Source: Pseudomonas viridiflava (GTDB lineage Bacteria; Pseudomonadota; Gammaproteobacteria; Pseudomonadales; Pseudomonadaceae). Taken from it: 64,000 nucleotides of DNA. The position numbers and the translations under genes were made by a program. Location: the NCBI RefSeq assembly GCF_900582195.1, contig NZ_UTHA01000297.1, positions 1-64,000 of the forward strand, written 5' to 3'. The notes under the pieces were generated by a model that saw nothing but the letters and a program-made list of their open reading frames with translations, did no database searches and was not told the DNA's origin. Below, piece by piece: positions 45,961-54,825 of the stretch; within the stretch, counting starts at the first letter, position 1; the number at the start of each line of letters is the position of its first letter.

Positions 45961-45988
45961 TCGATCTACGCGTTAAATCGTAGATCGA
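45961..45988. repeat. Perfect 10-bp inverted repeat between parC and the lipoprotein gene
   Basis: TCGATCTACG and CGTAGATCGA flank an eight-base AT-rich centre, 15 bases after the parC stop. No T tract follows on either strand, so it is a weak terminator at best; an operator is also possible. Confidence 0.6.
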
Positions 45989-46002
45989 ACGCTCTAGGAC
46001 GC

Positions 46003-48267
46003 TTAATTGAGGTTTTCGACGAGCAGCGCATCGACCCGCTGAAAGCCACGTGGAAGCTTGTTACCACGTCGACCGCGCTCACCTTTGTAGTGTTCAAGGT
46101 CGTCGGCCTTCAGCGACAGGGTCCTTTTTCCGGCCTGCAACACCAAAGTGGCGCCTTCCGGAAGTACGGCGATGTCCGTGACATATTCTTCGCGACTGGC
46201 GACACGCTCACCGGAAATACCGATGATCTTGTTACCTTTGCCCTTACCTAATTGTGGCAGATCGCTGATTTTGAAGATCAGCAGGCGACCTTCGGTCGTG
46301 ACCGACGCCAGCCAGTTGTGCTCACGATCGGCCACCGGACGCGGCGCGATCACCTTGGCGTTGTTCGGCAGGCTCAACAGCGCCTTGCCCGCCTTGTTCT
46401 TGGCTTGCAGATCTTCGCCCTTCACCACGAAACCGTAACCGGCGTCGGAGGCGATCACGTACAACGCGTCGTCCTCGGGCATCAGTACGCATTCGAACGA
46501 GGCACCCGGTGGCGGCGTCAGACGGCCGGTCAACGGTTCGCCCTGGCCACGCGCCGACGGCAGCGTATGCGCAGCAACCGAATAGCTGCGGCCGGTGGAG
46601 TCAATCACCACGGCAGACTGGTTGGAGCGCCCCGCCGCCGAGGTTTTGAAGCCGTCGCCAGCCTTGTACGACAGGCCGGTTGCGTCGATATCGTGACCTT
46701 TGGCCGAACGAATCCAGCCTTTTTCCGAGAGTACGACAGTGACTTTTTCGTTCGGCAGCAGATCGTGTTCGGTCAGCGCCTTGGCTTCTGCACGCTCGAC
46801 GATTGGCGAGCGACGGTCATCGCCGTAGGTTTCGGCGTCTTTCAACAGCTCGGTGCGCACCAGCTTCTTCAGCTTGGCTTCGCTGCCCAGCAGGGCTTGC
46901 AGCTTGGCTTGTTCCTTGAGCAGTTCGTCCTGCTCGTCGCGCAGCTTCATCTCTTCCAGTCGCGCCAACTGCCGCAGGCGAGTGTCGAGGATGTAGTCGG
47001 CCTGGATTTCGCTGAGGGCGAAACGCTCGATCAGCTTGGCTTTCGGATGCTCCTCGGTACGGATGATGTGGATCACTTCATCCAGGTTGAGGTAGGCAAT
47101 CAACAAACCGTCCAACAGGTGCAGGCGACGCTCGACCTTGTCGAGGCGGAATTGCAGGCGGCGACGCACGGTCAGTACGCGGAATTCCAGCCATTCGACC
47201 AGCAAGGCACGCAGGTTTTTCAGCTGCGGCTTGCCGTCCAGACCGATGATGTTGACGTTGACCCGGTAGGTCGACTCCAGCTCGGTGCTGGCGAACAGGT
47301 GCTGCATCAGCGCTTCGTGATCGACGCGGCTGTTGACCGGGATGATCACGATGCGGCACGGGTTTTCGTGGTCGGATTCGTCGCGCAGGTCCGCGATCTG
47401 CGGGGCTTTCGACGGCTTGGCCTGCATCAGGGCGGCGATCTGCTCCAGCACCTTGGCGCCGGACACCTGGTGCGGCAGCGCGGTGACGATGATGTCGCCG
47501 TCCTCGACGTGGTACACGGCGCGCATGCGCACCGAGCCCTTGCCGGTTTCGTACATCTTCAGCAGGTCGGCGCGCGGCGTGATGATTTCCGCTTCGGTCG
47601 GATAGTCCGGGCCTTGAATGTGTTCGCAGAGCTGCTCGACCGTGGCTTTCGGTTCATCGAGCAAGCGCACGCACGCGGTGGCGACTTCGCGCAGGTTGTG
47701 CGGCGGCACGTCGGTGGCCATGCCCACGGCGATGCCGGTGGTGCCGTTGAGCAGGATATTCGGCAGGCGCGCCGGCAGCACCAGCGGCTCCTGCAGCGTG
47801 CCGTCGAAGTTCGGCCCCCAGTCGGCAGTGCCCTGGCCCAGCTCGCTGAGCAGCACTTCGGAATAACGCGACAGCCGCGCTTCGGTGTAACGCATGGCGG
47901 CGAAGGACTTCGGATCGTCCGGCGCACCCCAGTTGCCCTGGCCGTCGACCAGCGTGTAGCGATAACTGAACGGCTGCGCCATCAGCACCATCGCTTCGTA
48001 GCACGCCGAGTCGCCGTGCGGGTGGAACTTGCCGAGCACGTCACCAACAGTACGCGCCGATTTCTTGTGCTTGGAATCGGCGTCCAGCCCCAACTCGCTC
48101 ATGGCGTAGACGATACGCCGCTGTACCGGTTTCAGGCCGTCGCCGATATGCGGCAAGGCACGGTCCATGATCACGTACATGGAGTAGTTGAGGTAGGCAC
48201 TTTCGGTGAAGTCGGCCAACGAGCGGCGTTCTACACCGTCCAGGCTGAGATCAAGGGGGTTGCTCAT
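46003..48267 (-). CDS. parC: DNA topoisomerase IV subunit A
   Basis: A 754-residue subunit that cuts and rejoins DNA to unlink replicated chromosomes. The catalytic tyrosine is Y127 (AAMRYTEARLS). The quinolone-resistance region has the susceptible-type residues S87 and E91 (GDSACYEAM). The C-terminal domain has beta-propeller repeats. Start at MSNPLDLS follows a GAGG site. The pepsin-like protease gene is seven bases upstream. Confidence 0.97.
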   Translation of the reverse strand: MSNPLDLSLDGVERRSLADFTESAYLNYSMYVIMDRALPHIGDGLKPVQRRIVYAMSELGLDADSKHKKSARTVGDVLGKFHPHGDSACYEAMVLMAQPFSYRYTLVDGQGNWGAPDDPKSFAAMRYTEARLSRYSEVLLSELGQGTADWGPNFDGTLQEPLVLPARLPNILLNGTTGIAVGMATDVPPHNLREVATACVRLLDEPKATVEQLCEHIQGPDYPTEAEIITPRADLLKMYETGKGSVRMRAVYHVEDGDIIVTALPHQVSGAKVLEQIAALMQAKPSKAPQIADLRDESDHENPCRIVIIPVNSRVDHEALMQHLFASTELESTYRVNVNIIGLDGKPQLKNLRALLVEWLEFRVLTVRRRLQFRLDKVERRLHLLDGLLIAYLNLDEVIHIIRTEEHPKAKLIERFALSEIQADYILDTRLRQLARLEEMKLRDEQDELLKEQAKLQALLGSEAKLKKLVRTELLKDAETYGDDRRSPIVERAEAKALTEHDLLPNEKVTVVLSEKGWIRSAKGHDIDATGLSYKAGDGFKTSAAGRSNQSAVVIDSTGRSYSVAAHTLPSARGQGEPLTGRLTPPPGASFECVLMPEDDALYVIASDAGYGFVVKGEDLQAKNKAGKALLSLPNNAKVIAPRPVADREHNWLASVTTEGRLLIFKISDLPQLGKGKGNKIIGISGERVASREEYVTDIAVLPEGATLVLQAGKRTLSLKADDLEHYKGERGRRGNKLPRGFQRVDALLVENLN

Positions 48268-48274
48268 GCAGGCC

Positions 48275-48799
48275 TCATCGGTTCGTTGTCTGGCGCAGCA
48301 GCATGGTGCCACCGCGCTGAGTAAATTCAAGTTTGTTCAGGGCGCTCATGCCGAGCAGCACCTGATCGCCATGCAGCCCCGGCGCCACCAGTGCGCGGAC
48401 GTCGCGCAGCACGATGTCACCCAGTTGCAGGCGGTCGATCTTGGTCCGATAGCCCTGGCTCAGGCCATTGGCCGTGCTCAGGGTCACTCCGAAACCTTCT
48501 TCCAGCTTCAAACGCTTGGCCAGATCCGCCGGGATCGCCACATCGGTCGCGCCGGTGTCGAGCATGAACTCCACCGGTTCGCCGTTGATCTGCCCGCTGG
48601 CGACAAAATGCCCTTGGGCGTTGCCGGCCAGTTTCACTTCGATAAATCCTTCGCCCTGTTCCGAACTGACCACCACGTTCGGATTCTGCTGGCGTTGCTC
48701 CCACTGGCCGAAAAACCGCGTCGCCAGAAACAGCGCCGCGCACCACGCCAGAATCATCAGCACCCGACCGGCGCGTTTGCCCGGGGGTTGCTGGCTCAC
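48275..48799 (-). CDS. Retropepsin-like aspartic protease
   Basis: A 174-residue membrane-anchored protein with one helix at about 13-30 and a periplasmic retropepsin domain with active-site D81 (DTGAT). Such single-domain proteases work as dimers. The start is GTG, overlapping the upstream gene by four bases. Lying between the parE-linked gene and parC, it is likely expressed with the topoisomerase genes; its substrate is unknown. Confidence 0.85.
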   Translation of the reverse strand: MSQQPPGKRAGRVLMILAWCAALFLATRFFGQWEQRQQNPNVVVSSEQGEGFIEVKLAGNAQGHFVASGQINGEPVEFMLDTGATDVAIPADLAKRLKLEEGFGVTLSTANGLSQGYRTKIDRLQLGDIVLRDVRALVAPGLHGDQVLLGMSALNKLEFTQRGGTMLLRQTTNR

Positions 48800-49785
48800 G
48801 GTTTGGCGCTCCAGCCACCGTCAGGTGCGGCGAAGCGCCAGACGATCGGGCGAACCTCACCGTCGGCGCGCGGGCCGAAATTATTGTCGACGCCGATCCA
48901 CGCACCATCAGCGTCAACGATCAGTGCCTCTTCCAGCCCGAAGTTCTGCGAGTAACGGCGGTTGGCCTGCAACAATTCAGCGGCGTACGACCAGCAACGC
49001 TCGACCTTGGCGGTCTGCGCATCGCGCCGACAAATCTGGAAAGCGTTGCGCTCAAGGGTAAACAATTTGCCGTTAAACAACGAAAGATCAGAAAAGTCCC
49101 GATGAACCGCTTTGGCCCTGGGGAACTGCGACGGCTGCATCTCCTTGCCGCCCTCGCTGAGCAGCACGCAACGACCGTCGCAATCCCACACCGTCTGCTG
49201 GCGCTTGATCAGCAGCAAGCCACGGCTTTGCCGTTCGGCGGCCAGCCACATCTGATCGCCCGCCGGGCTGATCGCCAGGCCCTCGAAGATCGCATTGAAA
49301 TGCAGGAGCATGCCGCTGGCCCGCGCTTCGCGAACCATCATCGGCGTGATCTTCAACCAGTTGACCGGGCCGCTGACGGGCACCTGCAAGACCGCCGCAT
49401 GGCCCTCGCTGACAATGTAGCGATTGCCGACACTGTCGCAGCTGATGCCTTCGAAATCCAGATCGCCACCGCGCACGAACGACGCGGCCCAATTGCGTGA
49501 GCGCAACCCCCACGGCAAACCGGTGTCCGGCACCAGGGGCACGTCGATGTGCAAGGCTTCGGCCTGCCAGACCTTATCAGCGGTATTGAGCCGATAGATC
49601 TGATCGTCATCGCGGTCCGACACCGTCCACAACTCGCTGCCACACATGGCCAGCCCCGACAGGTTGCCGCCGCGCATGCCATCGACCGGGTGCTCGGAGA
49701 GCACGCGCAATTCCTGCAACGGCTCGGCCGACACGCTCATCGCACTCAGCAGCAACGCACCCGCCAAGGCCCAGCCAAACCGCAT
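48796..49785 (-). CDS. Secreted esterase-like/phytase-like protein
   Basis: A 329-residue protein with a signal peptide (about 1-20, ending SVSA). The mature part reads as a beta-propeller of the 'esterase-like activity of phytase' family: SGLAMCGSELWTVSDRDDDQIYRL at the start, DFEGISCD and IFEGLAISP in the middle. Four cysteines may form disulfides. It overlaps parE by one base and the protease gene by four, so all are coupled. Enzyme activity is not established. Confidence 0.75.
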   Translation of the reverse strand: MRFGWALAGALLLSAMSVSAEPLQELRVLSEHPVDGMRGGNLSGLAMCGSELWTVSDRDDDQIYRLNTADKVWQAEALHIDVPLVPDTGLPWGLRSRNWAASFVRGGDLDFEGISCDSVGNRYIVSEGHAAVLQVPVSGPVNWLKITPMMVREARASGMLLHFNAIFEGLAISPAGDQMWLAAERQSRGLLLIKRQQTVWDCDGRCVLLSEGGKEMQPSQFPRAKAVHRDFSDLSLFNGKLFTLERNAFQICRRDAQTAKVERCWSYAAELLQANRRYSQNFGLEEALIVDADGAWIGVDNNFGPRADGEVRPIVWRFAAPDGGWSAKP

Positions 49786-51692
49786 CAGGCCAGCACCTCA
49801 GCGAGGTTGCCTTTGGATTCGAGCCAGGTCTTGCGGTCACCGGCGCGTTTCTTCGCCAGCAGCATGTCCATCATTTCCGAAGTTTCGGCGAAGTCTTCAC
49901 CGAGCGTCAGTTGCACCAGGCGCCGGGTGTTCGGGTCCATGGTGGTTTCACGCAGCTGCGGCGGGTTCATTTCACCCAGACCTTTGAATCGGGTGACCTG
50001 CGGTTTGCCGCGTTTCTTCTCGGCGACCAGTCGATCAAGAATGCCGTCGCGCTCGGCTTCGTCGAGGGCGTAGTAGATCTCTTTGCCGAGGTCGATGCGG
50101 TACAGCGGCGGCATCGCCACGTAGACGTGACCGGCATCCACCAGCGGGCGGAAATGCTGGACGAACAGCGCGCACAACAAGGTTGCGATGTGCAGACCGT
50201 CGGAGTCGGCGTCGGCGAGGATGCAGATCTTGCCGTAACGCAGTTGGCTCATGTCCGCCGCGCCCGGATCGACACCGATGGCCACGGCAATGTTGTGCAC
50301 TTCCTGGCTGGCCAGCACTTCGCTGCCGTCGACTTCCCAGGTGTTGAGGATCTTGCCGCGCAACGGCAGGATCGCCTGGAATTCCTTGTCCCGCGCTTGC
50401 TTGGCGGAACCGCCAGCGGAATCACCTTCGACCAGGAACAGCTCGGAACGCATCGGGTCCTGCCCGGCGCAGTCGGCCAGTTTGCCCGGCAGCGCAGGGC
50501 CTTGGGTCACGCGTTTGCGCTCGACCTTTTTACTCGCCTTGAGGCGACGGCCGGCGTTGTTGATCGCCAGTTCGGCCAGGGCCAGACCGGTTTCCGGGTT
50601 GGCGTTGAGCCACAGGCTGAACGCATCCTTGACCACACCGGAGACAAACGCCGCGGCTTCACGGGACGACAGACGCTCTTTGGTCTGGCCGGAGAACTGC
50701 GGCTCCTGCATTTTCATCGACAGGACGAACGCGATGCGCTCCCAGACGTCTTCCGGCGCCAGCTTCACGCCGCGCGGCAGCAGGCTGCGGAATTCGCAGA
50801 ACTCGCGCATGGCGTCGAGCAAACCCTGACGCAAACCGTTGACGTGGGTACCGCCCTGGGCCGTCGGGATCAGGTTGACATAGCTTTCCTGTACCGCGTC
50901 GCCACCTTCCGGTAGCCAAAGCAGCGCCCAGTCGACGGCCTCTTTATTACCGGCGAAGGCGCCGCAGAACGGCTCGTTCGGCAGGCGTTCGAATTCGCTG
51001 ACGGCATCGACCAGATAGGAGCGCAGCCCGTCTTCGTAATGCCATTCGACTTTCTCGCCGGTGCCTTTGTCTTCGAAGCTGACCAGCAGGCCCGGGCACA
51101 ACACAGCCTTGGCCTTGAGCACGTGTTTGAGGCGGCTGATGGAGAATTTTGGTGAATCGAAGTATTTCGGGTCCGGCGCGAAGTACACGCTGGTGCCGGT
51201 GTTGCGCTTGCCGACGGTGCCGACGATTTCCAGCTCGGAGGCTTTGAAACCGTCGTTGAAAGTCATCTGGTATTCATTGCCGTCACGCTTGACGCGCACC
51301 CGGACTTCGGTCGACAAGGCGTTGACCACAGAAATACCCACGCCGTGCAGACCGCCGGAGAACTGGTAGTTCTTGTTGGAAAACTTGCCGCCCGCATGGA
51401 GTTTGGTGAGGATCAGCTCAACGCCCGACACGCCCTCTTCCGGGTGAATGTCGACCGGCATGCCACGGCCATCGTCGCTGACTTCCAGCGAGTGGTCGGC
51501 GTGCAGGATGACCTGCACCGATCTGGCGTGGCCCGCCAAGGCTTCGTCGACACTGTTGTCGATGACTTCCTGGGCGAGGTGGTTCGGCCGACTGGTGTCG
51601 GTGTACATGCCGGGGCGTTTGCGCACCGGGTCGAGGCCCGAGAGGACTTCGATGGCGTCGGCGTTATAAGAGCTAGCGCTGGGAGTGGCCAT
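49785..51692 (-). CDS. parE: DNA topoisomerase IV subunit B
   Basis: A 635-residue ATPase subunit of topoisomerase IV. The GHKL ATPase domain (DNSVDEALAGHA, DGRGMPVDIH, GLHGVGISVVNA) is followed by a transducer domain and a TOPRIM domain (EGDSAGGSAKQ). It is followed by two coupled genes and parC on the same strand. It starts 41 bases after yqiA. Confidence 0.97.
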   Translation of the reverse strand: MATPSASSYNADAIEVLSGLDPVRKRPGMYTDTSRPNHLAQEVIDNSVDEALAGHARSVQVILHADHSLEVSDDGRGMPVDIHPEEGVSGVELILTKLHAGGKFSNKNYQFSGGLHGVGISVVNALSTEVRVRVKRDGNEYQMTFNDGFKASELEIVGTVGKRNTGTSVYFAPDPKYFDSPKFSISRLKHVLKAKAVLCPGLLVSFEDKGTGEKVEWHYEDGLRSYLVDAVSEFERLPNEPFCGAFAGNKEAVDWALLWLPEGGDAVQESYVNLIPTAQGGTHVNGLRQGLLDAMREFCEFRSLLPRGVKLAPEDVWERIAFVLSMKMQEPQFSGQTKERLSSREAAAFVSGVVKDAFSLWLNANPETGLALAELAINNAGRRLKASKKVERKRVTQGPALPGKLADCAGQDPMRSELFLVEGDSAGGSAKQARDKEFQAILPLRGKILNTWEVDGSEVLASQEVHNIAVAIGVDPGAADMSQLRYGKICILADADSDGLHIATLLCALFVQHFRPLVDAGHVYVAMPPLYRIDLGKEIYYALDEAERDGILDRLVAEKKRGKPQVTRFKGLGEMNPPQLRETTMDPNTRRLVQLTLGEDFAETSEMMDMLLAKKRAGDRKTWLESKGNLAEVLA

Positions 51693-51733
51693 AGGGTCTC
51701 GTCGTCAGTCATTCATGAAATAGGGGCAAGACT

Positions 51734-52342
51734 TCACAATGCGGTGAAATCGATTGCCTGATACACATCGGCGCCAATGCCGGCGAAACTCAGCAACGCC
51801 GGTAATTGTCCGGCAAAACCCTGAAAACTGTGGTCGCCGCCGGCCTGAATGCGCAAGGCACAAGCGCGGTAATACTGCTGGGCGAGGCGATAATCCAGTG
51901 TTTCATCACCGGTCTGCAACCATACCTGAAAGCGCTGTGAATCCTGAGGTGCGGGCACTTCCAGTTCAGCCAGCGCCGTGACGTGGTCGTGGGTCAACTC
52001 CCAGGTTTCATCGGTATACAGGTTTTTCTGCGGGCCCAGATAGCCGTCGAACATCCGGTGCGGGCTGACCGCCGGGTTGACCAGCAGGGCTTTCAGGCCA
52101 TGGCGCTCGGCCAGGTGAGTCGCATAGTAGCCGCCGAGTGAGCTTCCCACCAGCAGCGGGCTGCCCAGTTCGGCAATCGCTTGTTCCAACTGACCGATGG
52201 CTTCACGCGGGTGGTGATGCAGGGCCGGGACACGCAGTTTGTCGCTCAAATCCAGCTGCTCCATCACGGAGACCAGCTGACAGGCCTTTTTCGAGGCCGG
52301 GGCGCTGTTGAAACCGTGGATATAGAGGATCGAACCGGACAT
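51734..52342 (-). CDS. yqiA: YqiA-type esterase
   Basis: A 202-residue alpha/beta hydrolase. The nucleophile is S68 in GSSLG, the oxyanion loop is IHGFNSAP near the N-terminus, and a GGDH motif near residue 175 holds the catalytic histidine. E. coli YqiA is an esterase of unknown physiological substrate located near parE and cpdA, as here. Confidence 0.9.
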   Translation of the reverse strand: MSGSILYIHGFNSAPASKKACQLVSVMEQLDLSDKLRVPALHHHPREAIGQLEQAIAELGSPLLVGSSLGGYYATHLAERHGLKALLVNPAVSPHRMFDGYLGPQKNLYTDETWELTHDHVTALAELEVPAPQDSQRFQVWLQTGDETLDYRLAQQYYRACALRIQAGGDHSFQGFAGQLPALLSFAGIGADVYQAIDFTAL

Positions 52343-52440
52343 TTGAGCTCCCTGGGTGTCGGTTTGGGTTTGCGGAGTTTACAGGGAGAGAAGAGCAGAT
52401 TGGGGGCGGGCTCGATAATTTGGTGTGACAGCACGAGCTG

Positions 52441-52616
52441 CCCTCACCCTAGCCCTCTCCCAAAGGGAGAGGGGACTGATTGGGGGATATTAAAGAGATA
52501 CACCGACCTGAAAGTGATTGGGCGAATCCATAATCGACTCGGCATTTCAGGTCGGCGTATGACGCCAGACACCTCGGTCGGCCCCCTCTCCCTCTGGGAG
52601 AGGGCTGGGATGAGGG
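52441..52616. mobile_element. 176-bp MITE-like element, copy 2
   Basis: Bounded by the same left end CCCTCACCCTAGCCCTCTCCC as the copy at 44889 and by a complementary right end with three mismatches. Inside is a clear inverted repeat, CGACCTGAAA and TTTCAGGTCG, around a shared AATCCATAATCG. No coding capacity. It lies between yqiA and cpdA, interrupting an otherwise tight gene cluster. Confidence 0.75.
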
Positions 52617-52625
52617 GCTTCGGCG

Positions 52626-53441
52626 TCAGTAGCCTTCGGATTCGTAATCGACGGTGAAGGCGAATCCAGTCACGCGCTCAACCCCGGTTTCCAGCCGCCC
52701 ATCCGGCAACAACCGCAACCAGCGATACCCCGGCGCCTGCTCCCCCACCTTGAAGTCATCACTCCCCGGCTCGAACTGAATGCACGTCGAAGGCGAAGCC
52801 ATCAAGCGCACGCCATTACGCTCACGATCAATCTCCTGATGCACATGCCCCCACAACACCGCGCGAGCCTGTGGAAAACGATCCAGCACCTCGAAAAACG
52901 CCTCGGGATTGCGCAAACCGATCGGCTCCATCCACGCACAACCGATCGACACCGGGTGATGGTGGAAGCACACCAGGTGATGACGCTCCGGCGCTTCGCT
53001 CAGCGAACGCGCCAGCAACTGCAGTTGATCGTCCTGAAGATACCCCGGCACCGAACCCGGCACCGCCGAGTCCAGCAGCGTCACCCGCCAGTTACCGATA
53101 TCGACGACCGATTCCAGCAACGCGCTCTGCACCGCCGCCTCTGCCATGATCATCGGTTCGTCGTGATTGCCGGGAATCCACCGCGCTGGCGCAGCGATCT
53201 GCGCGCTCATCTGGCGAAACTGTTGATACGACTCCAGCGTGCCGTCCTGCGAAATATCGCCAGTGGCCAGAATCAGATCGATCTGCGGCTGCTGCCCCAG
53301 CACCAACTCAATGACCTTTTGCAGGCTGTCGCGGGTGTTCATGCCCAGCAGCGTGCCACCCGCCTCAGCGAACAAATGGCTGTCGGACAACTGCACCAGC
53401 AACGCCGGATCGGCGGGGGTCAACGTGGATACGCTCGGCAA
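52626..53441 (-). CDS. cpdA: 3',5'-cyclic AMP phosphodiesterase
   Basis: A 271-residue class III phosphodiesterase that hydrolyses cAMP, and so modulates Vfr/CRP signalling. Metal-binding motifs of the calcineurin-like fold are complete: DSH, GDISQDG, GNHDE, HHHP and GHVHQ. The start is taken as TTG at 53441, preceded by GGGAG at the right distance and giving the short N-terminus PSVSTL; an upstream start is possible. Confidence 0.92.
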   Translation of the reverse strand: MPSVSTLTPADPALLVQLSDSHLFAEAGGTLLGMNTRDSLQKVIELVLGQQPQIDLILATGDISQDGTLESYQQFRQMSAQIAAPARWIPGNHDEPMIMAEAAVQSALLESVVDIGNWRVTLLDSAVPGSVPGYLQDDQLQLLARSLSEAPERHHLVCFHHHPVSIGCAWMEPIGLRNPEAFFEVLDRFPQARAVLWGHVHQEIDRERNGVRLMASPSTCIQFEPGSDDFKVGEQAPGYRWLRLLPDGRLETGVERVTGFAFTVDYESEGY

Positions 53442-53540
53442 GGCGTTCTCCCAAGGCAAAAGCACGGAATCGATCGAGTGCCGCAATTATGCTGGGGGAT
53501 CACTGAAAGAGGAAACCGCCGAACCGGACGCAGTTCACAA

Positions 53541-53993
53541 CTAGCGTACGACTTCGTACTCGTGCCCCAACGCCAGGCAATGACTCAGCCATTCCCCCAG
53601 GAACAGATTGAGCTGAGCTTTTTCATCCGGCTGATGCATGGCGGCGTTCGGGTAAGGATAGATGCCGCGAAAGCGTCGCGCATGTTCGGCGCTGACCACT
53701 TCGGCCATGCGCGCGTCGTGATAGACCTGCACTTCCAGTTGTGGCACCGGCAGCCAGGGCAGGCTGTGTTCCTGGCGCACCTGCAAAGTGGTGGTGTACG
53801 GACAGGTTTGCAGCACTTCGAGGGCCAGCACGCCGAGCATCTGCTCGCCTTGGGTCACGGCGATGCGCCGCGCCTCGGGTTCGTTGCGCATGTCCGGCAG
53901 CAGTCGCATCAGGCGCGCGTAGTTGGCCTCGCAGGCGGCTTGCAGCCCCACGAGGTCGACTCGATAGCGATCGCGCAACTTGTTTACGACCAT
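53541..53993 (-). CDS. DUF1249 family protein
   Basis: A 150-residue small cytoplasmic protein of the YqiB/DUF1249 family (CEANYARLMRLLPD, VYHDARMAEVV, FLGEWLSHCLALGHE). Function unknown. It overlaps the nudF end by ten bases and precedes cpdA, the same order as in E. coli nudF-yqiB-cpdA. Confidence 0.88.
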   Translation of the reverse strand: MVVNKLRDRYRVDLVGLQAACEANYARLMRLLPDMRNEPEARRIAVTQGEQMLGVLALEVLQTCPYTTTLQVRQEHSLPWLPVPQLEVQVYHDARMAEVVSAEHARRFRGIYPYPNAAMHQPDEKAQLNLFLGEWLSHCLALGHEYEVVR

Positions 53994-54601
53994 AACCCCC
54001 TCACTTCGGCGCGGTTCAGCGCCAGCCATTGCAAAGCGATGATGCTCGCCGCGTTGGCAATGCGTCCGTCACGGACGGCCTGCAAGGCATCTTCAAAGGC
54101 CCAGACCGTGACGCGGATGTCTTCTGCCTCTTCTTCCAGGCCATGCAGGCCGCCAACGCCCTCGGTGCTGCAACGCCCCAGATACAAATGCACGAACTCG
54201 TTGCTGCCGCCCGGCGACGGGAAATACTTGGTCATCGGCCACAAGGCCTTGATGTCCAGCACAGCTTCCTCCTGCGCTTCGCGGTGAGCAACTTCTTCCG
54301 GTTGTTCATCCTTGTCGATCAGACCAGCGACCAGTTCGACCAGCCACGGATTGGCGGTCTTGCCCATGGCGCCGACGCGGAACTGCTCGATCAACACCAC
54401 TTCGTCGCGCTGCGGATCGTAGGGCAGCATGCACACGGCATCGTGACGTACGAACACTTCACGGTTGATCTCACGGCTCATGCCACCGGCGAACAATTCA
54501 TGGCGCAGGTGCAAACGGTCGAGTTTGTAAAAACCCTCATAGCAGCGCTCGCGGCGCACGACGTCGACGGTGGTCGGAATGGCGTTGGCAAAATCAGTCA
54601 T
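53984..54601 (-). CDS. nudF: ADP-ribose pyrophosphatase
   Basis: A 205-residue Nudix hydrolase that splits ADP-ribose and related sugars. The Nudix box spans GLIDKDEQPEEVAHREAQEE with the REAQEE core intact. The start is at MTDFANA, preceded by GAGGA; another ATG lies two codons upstream. Confidence 0.93.
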   Translation of the reverse strand: MTDFANAIPTTVDVVRRERCYEGFYKLDRLHLRHELFAGGMSREINREVFVRHDAVCMLPYDPQRDEVVLIEQFRVGAMGKTANPWLVELVAGLIDKDEQPEEVAHREAQEEAVLDIKALWPMTKYFPSPGGSNEFVHLYLGRCSTEGVGGLHGLEEEAEDIRVTVWAFEDALQAVRDGRIANAASIIALQWLALNRAEVRGLWS

Positions 54602-54825
54602 GAGCATCCTCGTCTACTGCAAATCCATCACGAGGTTCCTGATACTGGCAACCTCGACTTCGCGCCATCCTAACGCGCCCGAACCGTTTGATGCAGCCCC
54701 TTTACCGTCAGCGGGATGGACGGTGGAGGCGAAACCCACTCTAATTAGCTTAGTGGCGAACTGACTGCTTCGTTGAGAGTCGAAGCGGTAACTTTTTGCC
54801 TTCCCTTGCTTTCGAAAGGACGCCC

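Noticed and set aside
46003..48267. Quinolone-resistance change in parC
   Set aside because: Residues S87 and E91 are the susceptible type, so no resistance substitution is visible there.
46252..48324. 690-codon plus-strand frame opposite parC
   Set aside because: Antisense shadow of parC; rich in R, Q, V and H with no domain.
44889..52616. CRISPR-like repeats, prompted by recurring CCCTCACCC blocks
   Set aside because: Only two copies exist 7.5 kb apart with inverted ends and no regular spacers; no cas genes are present.
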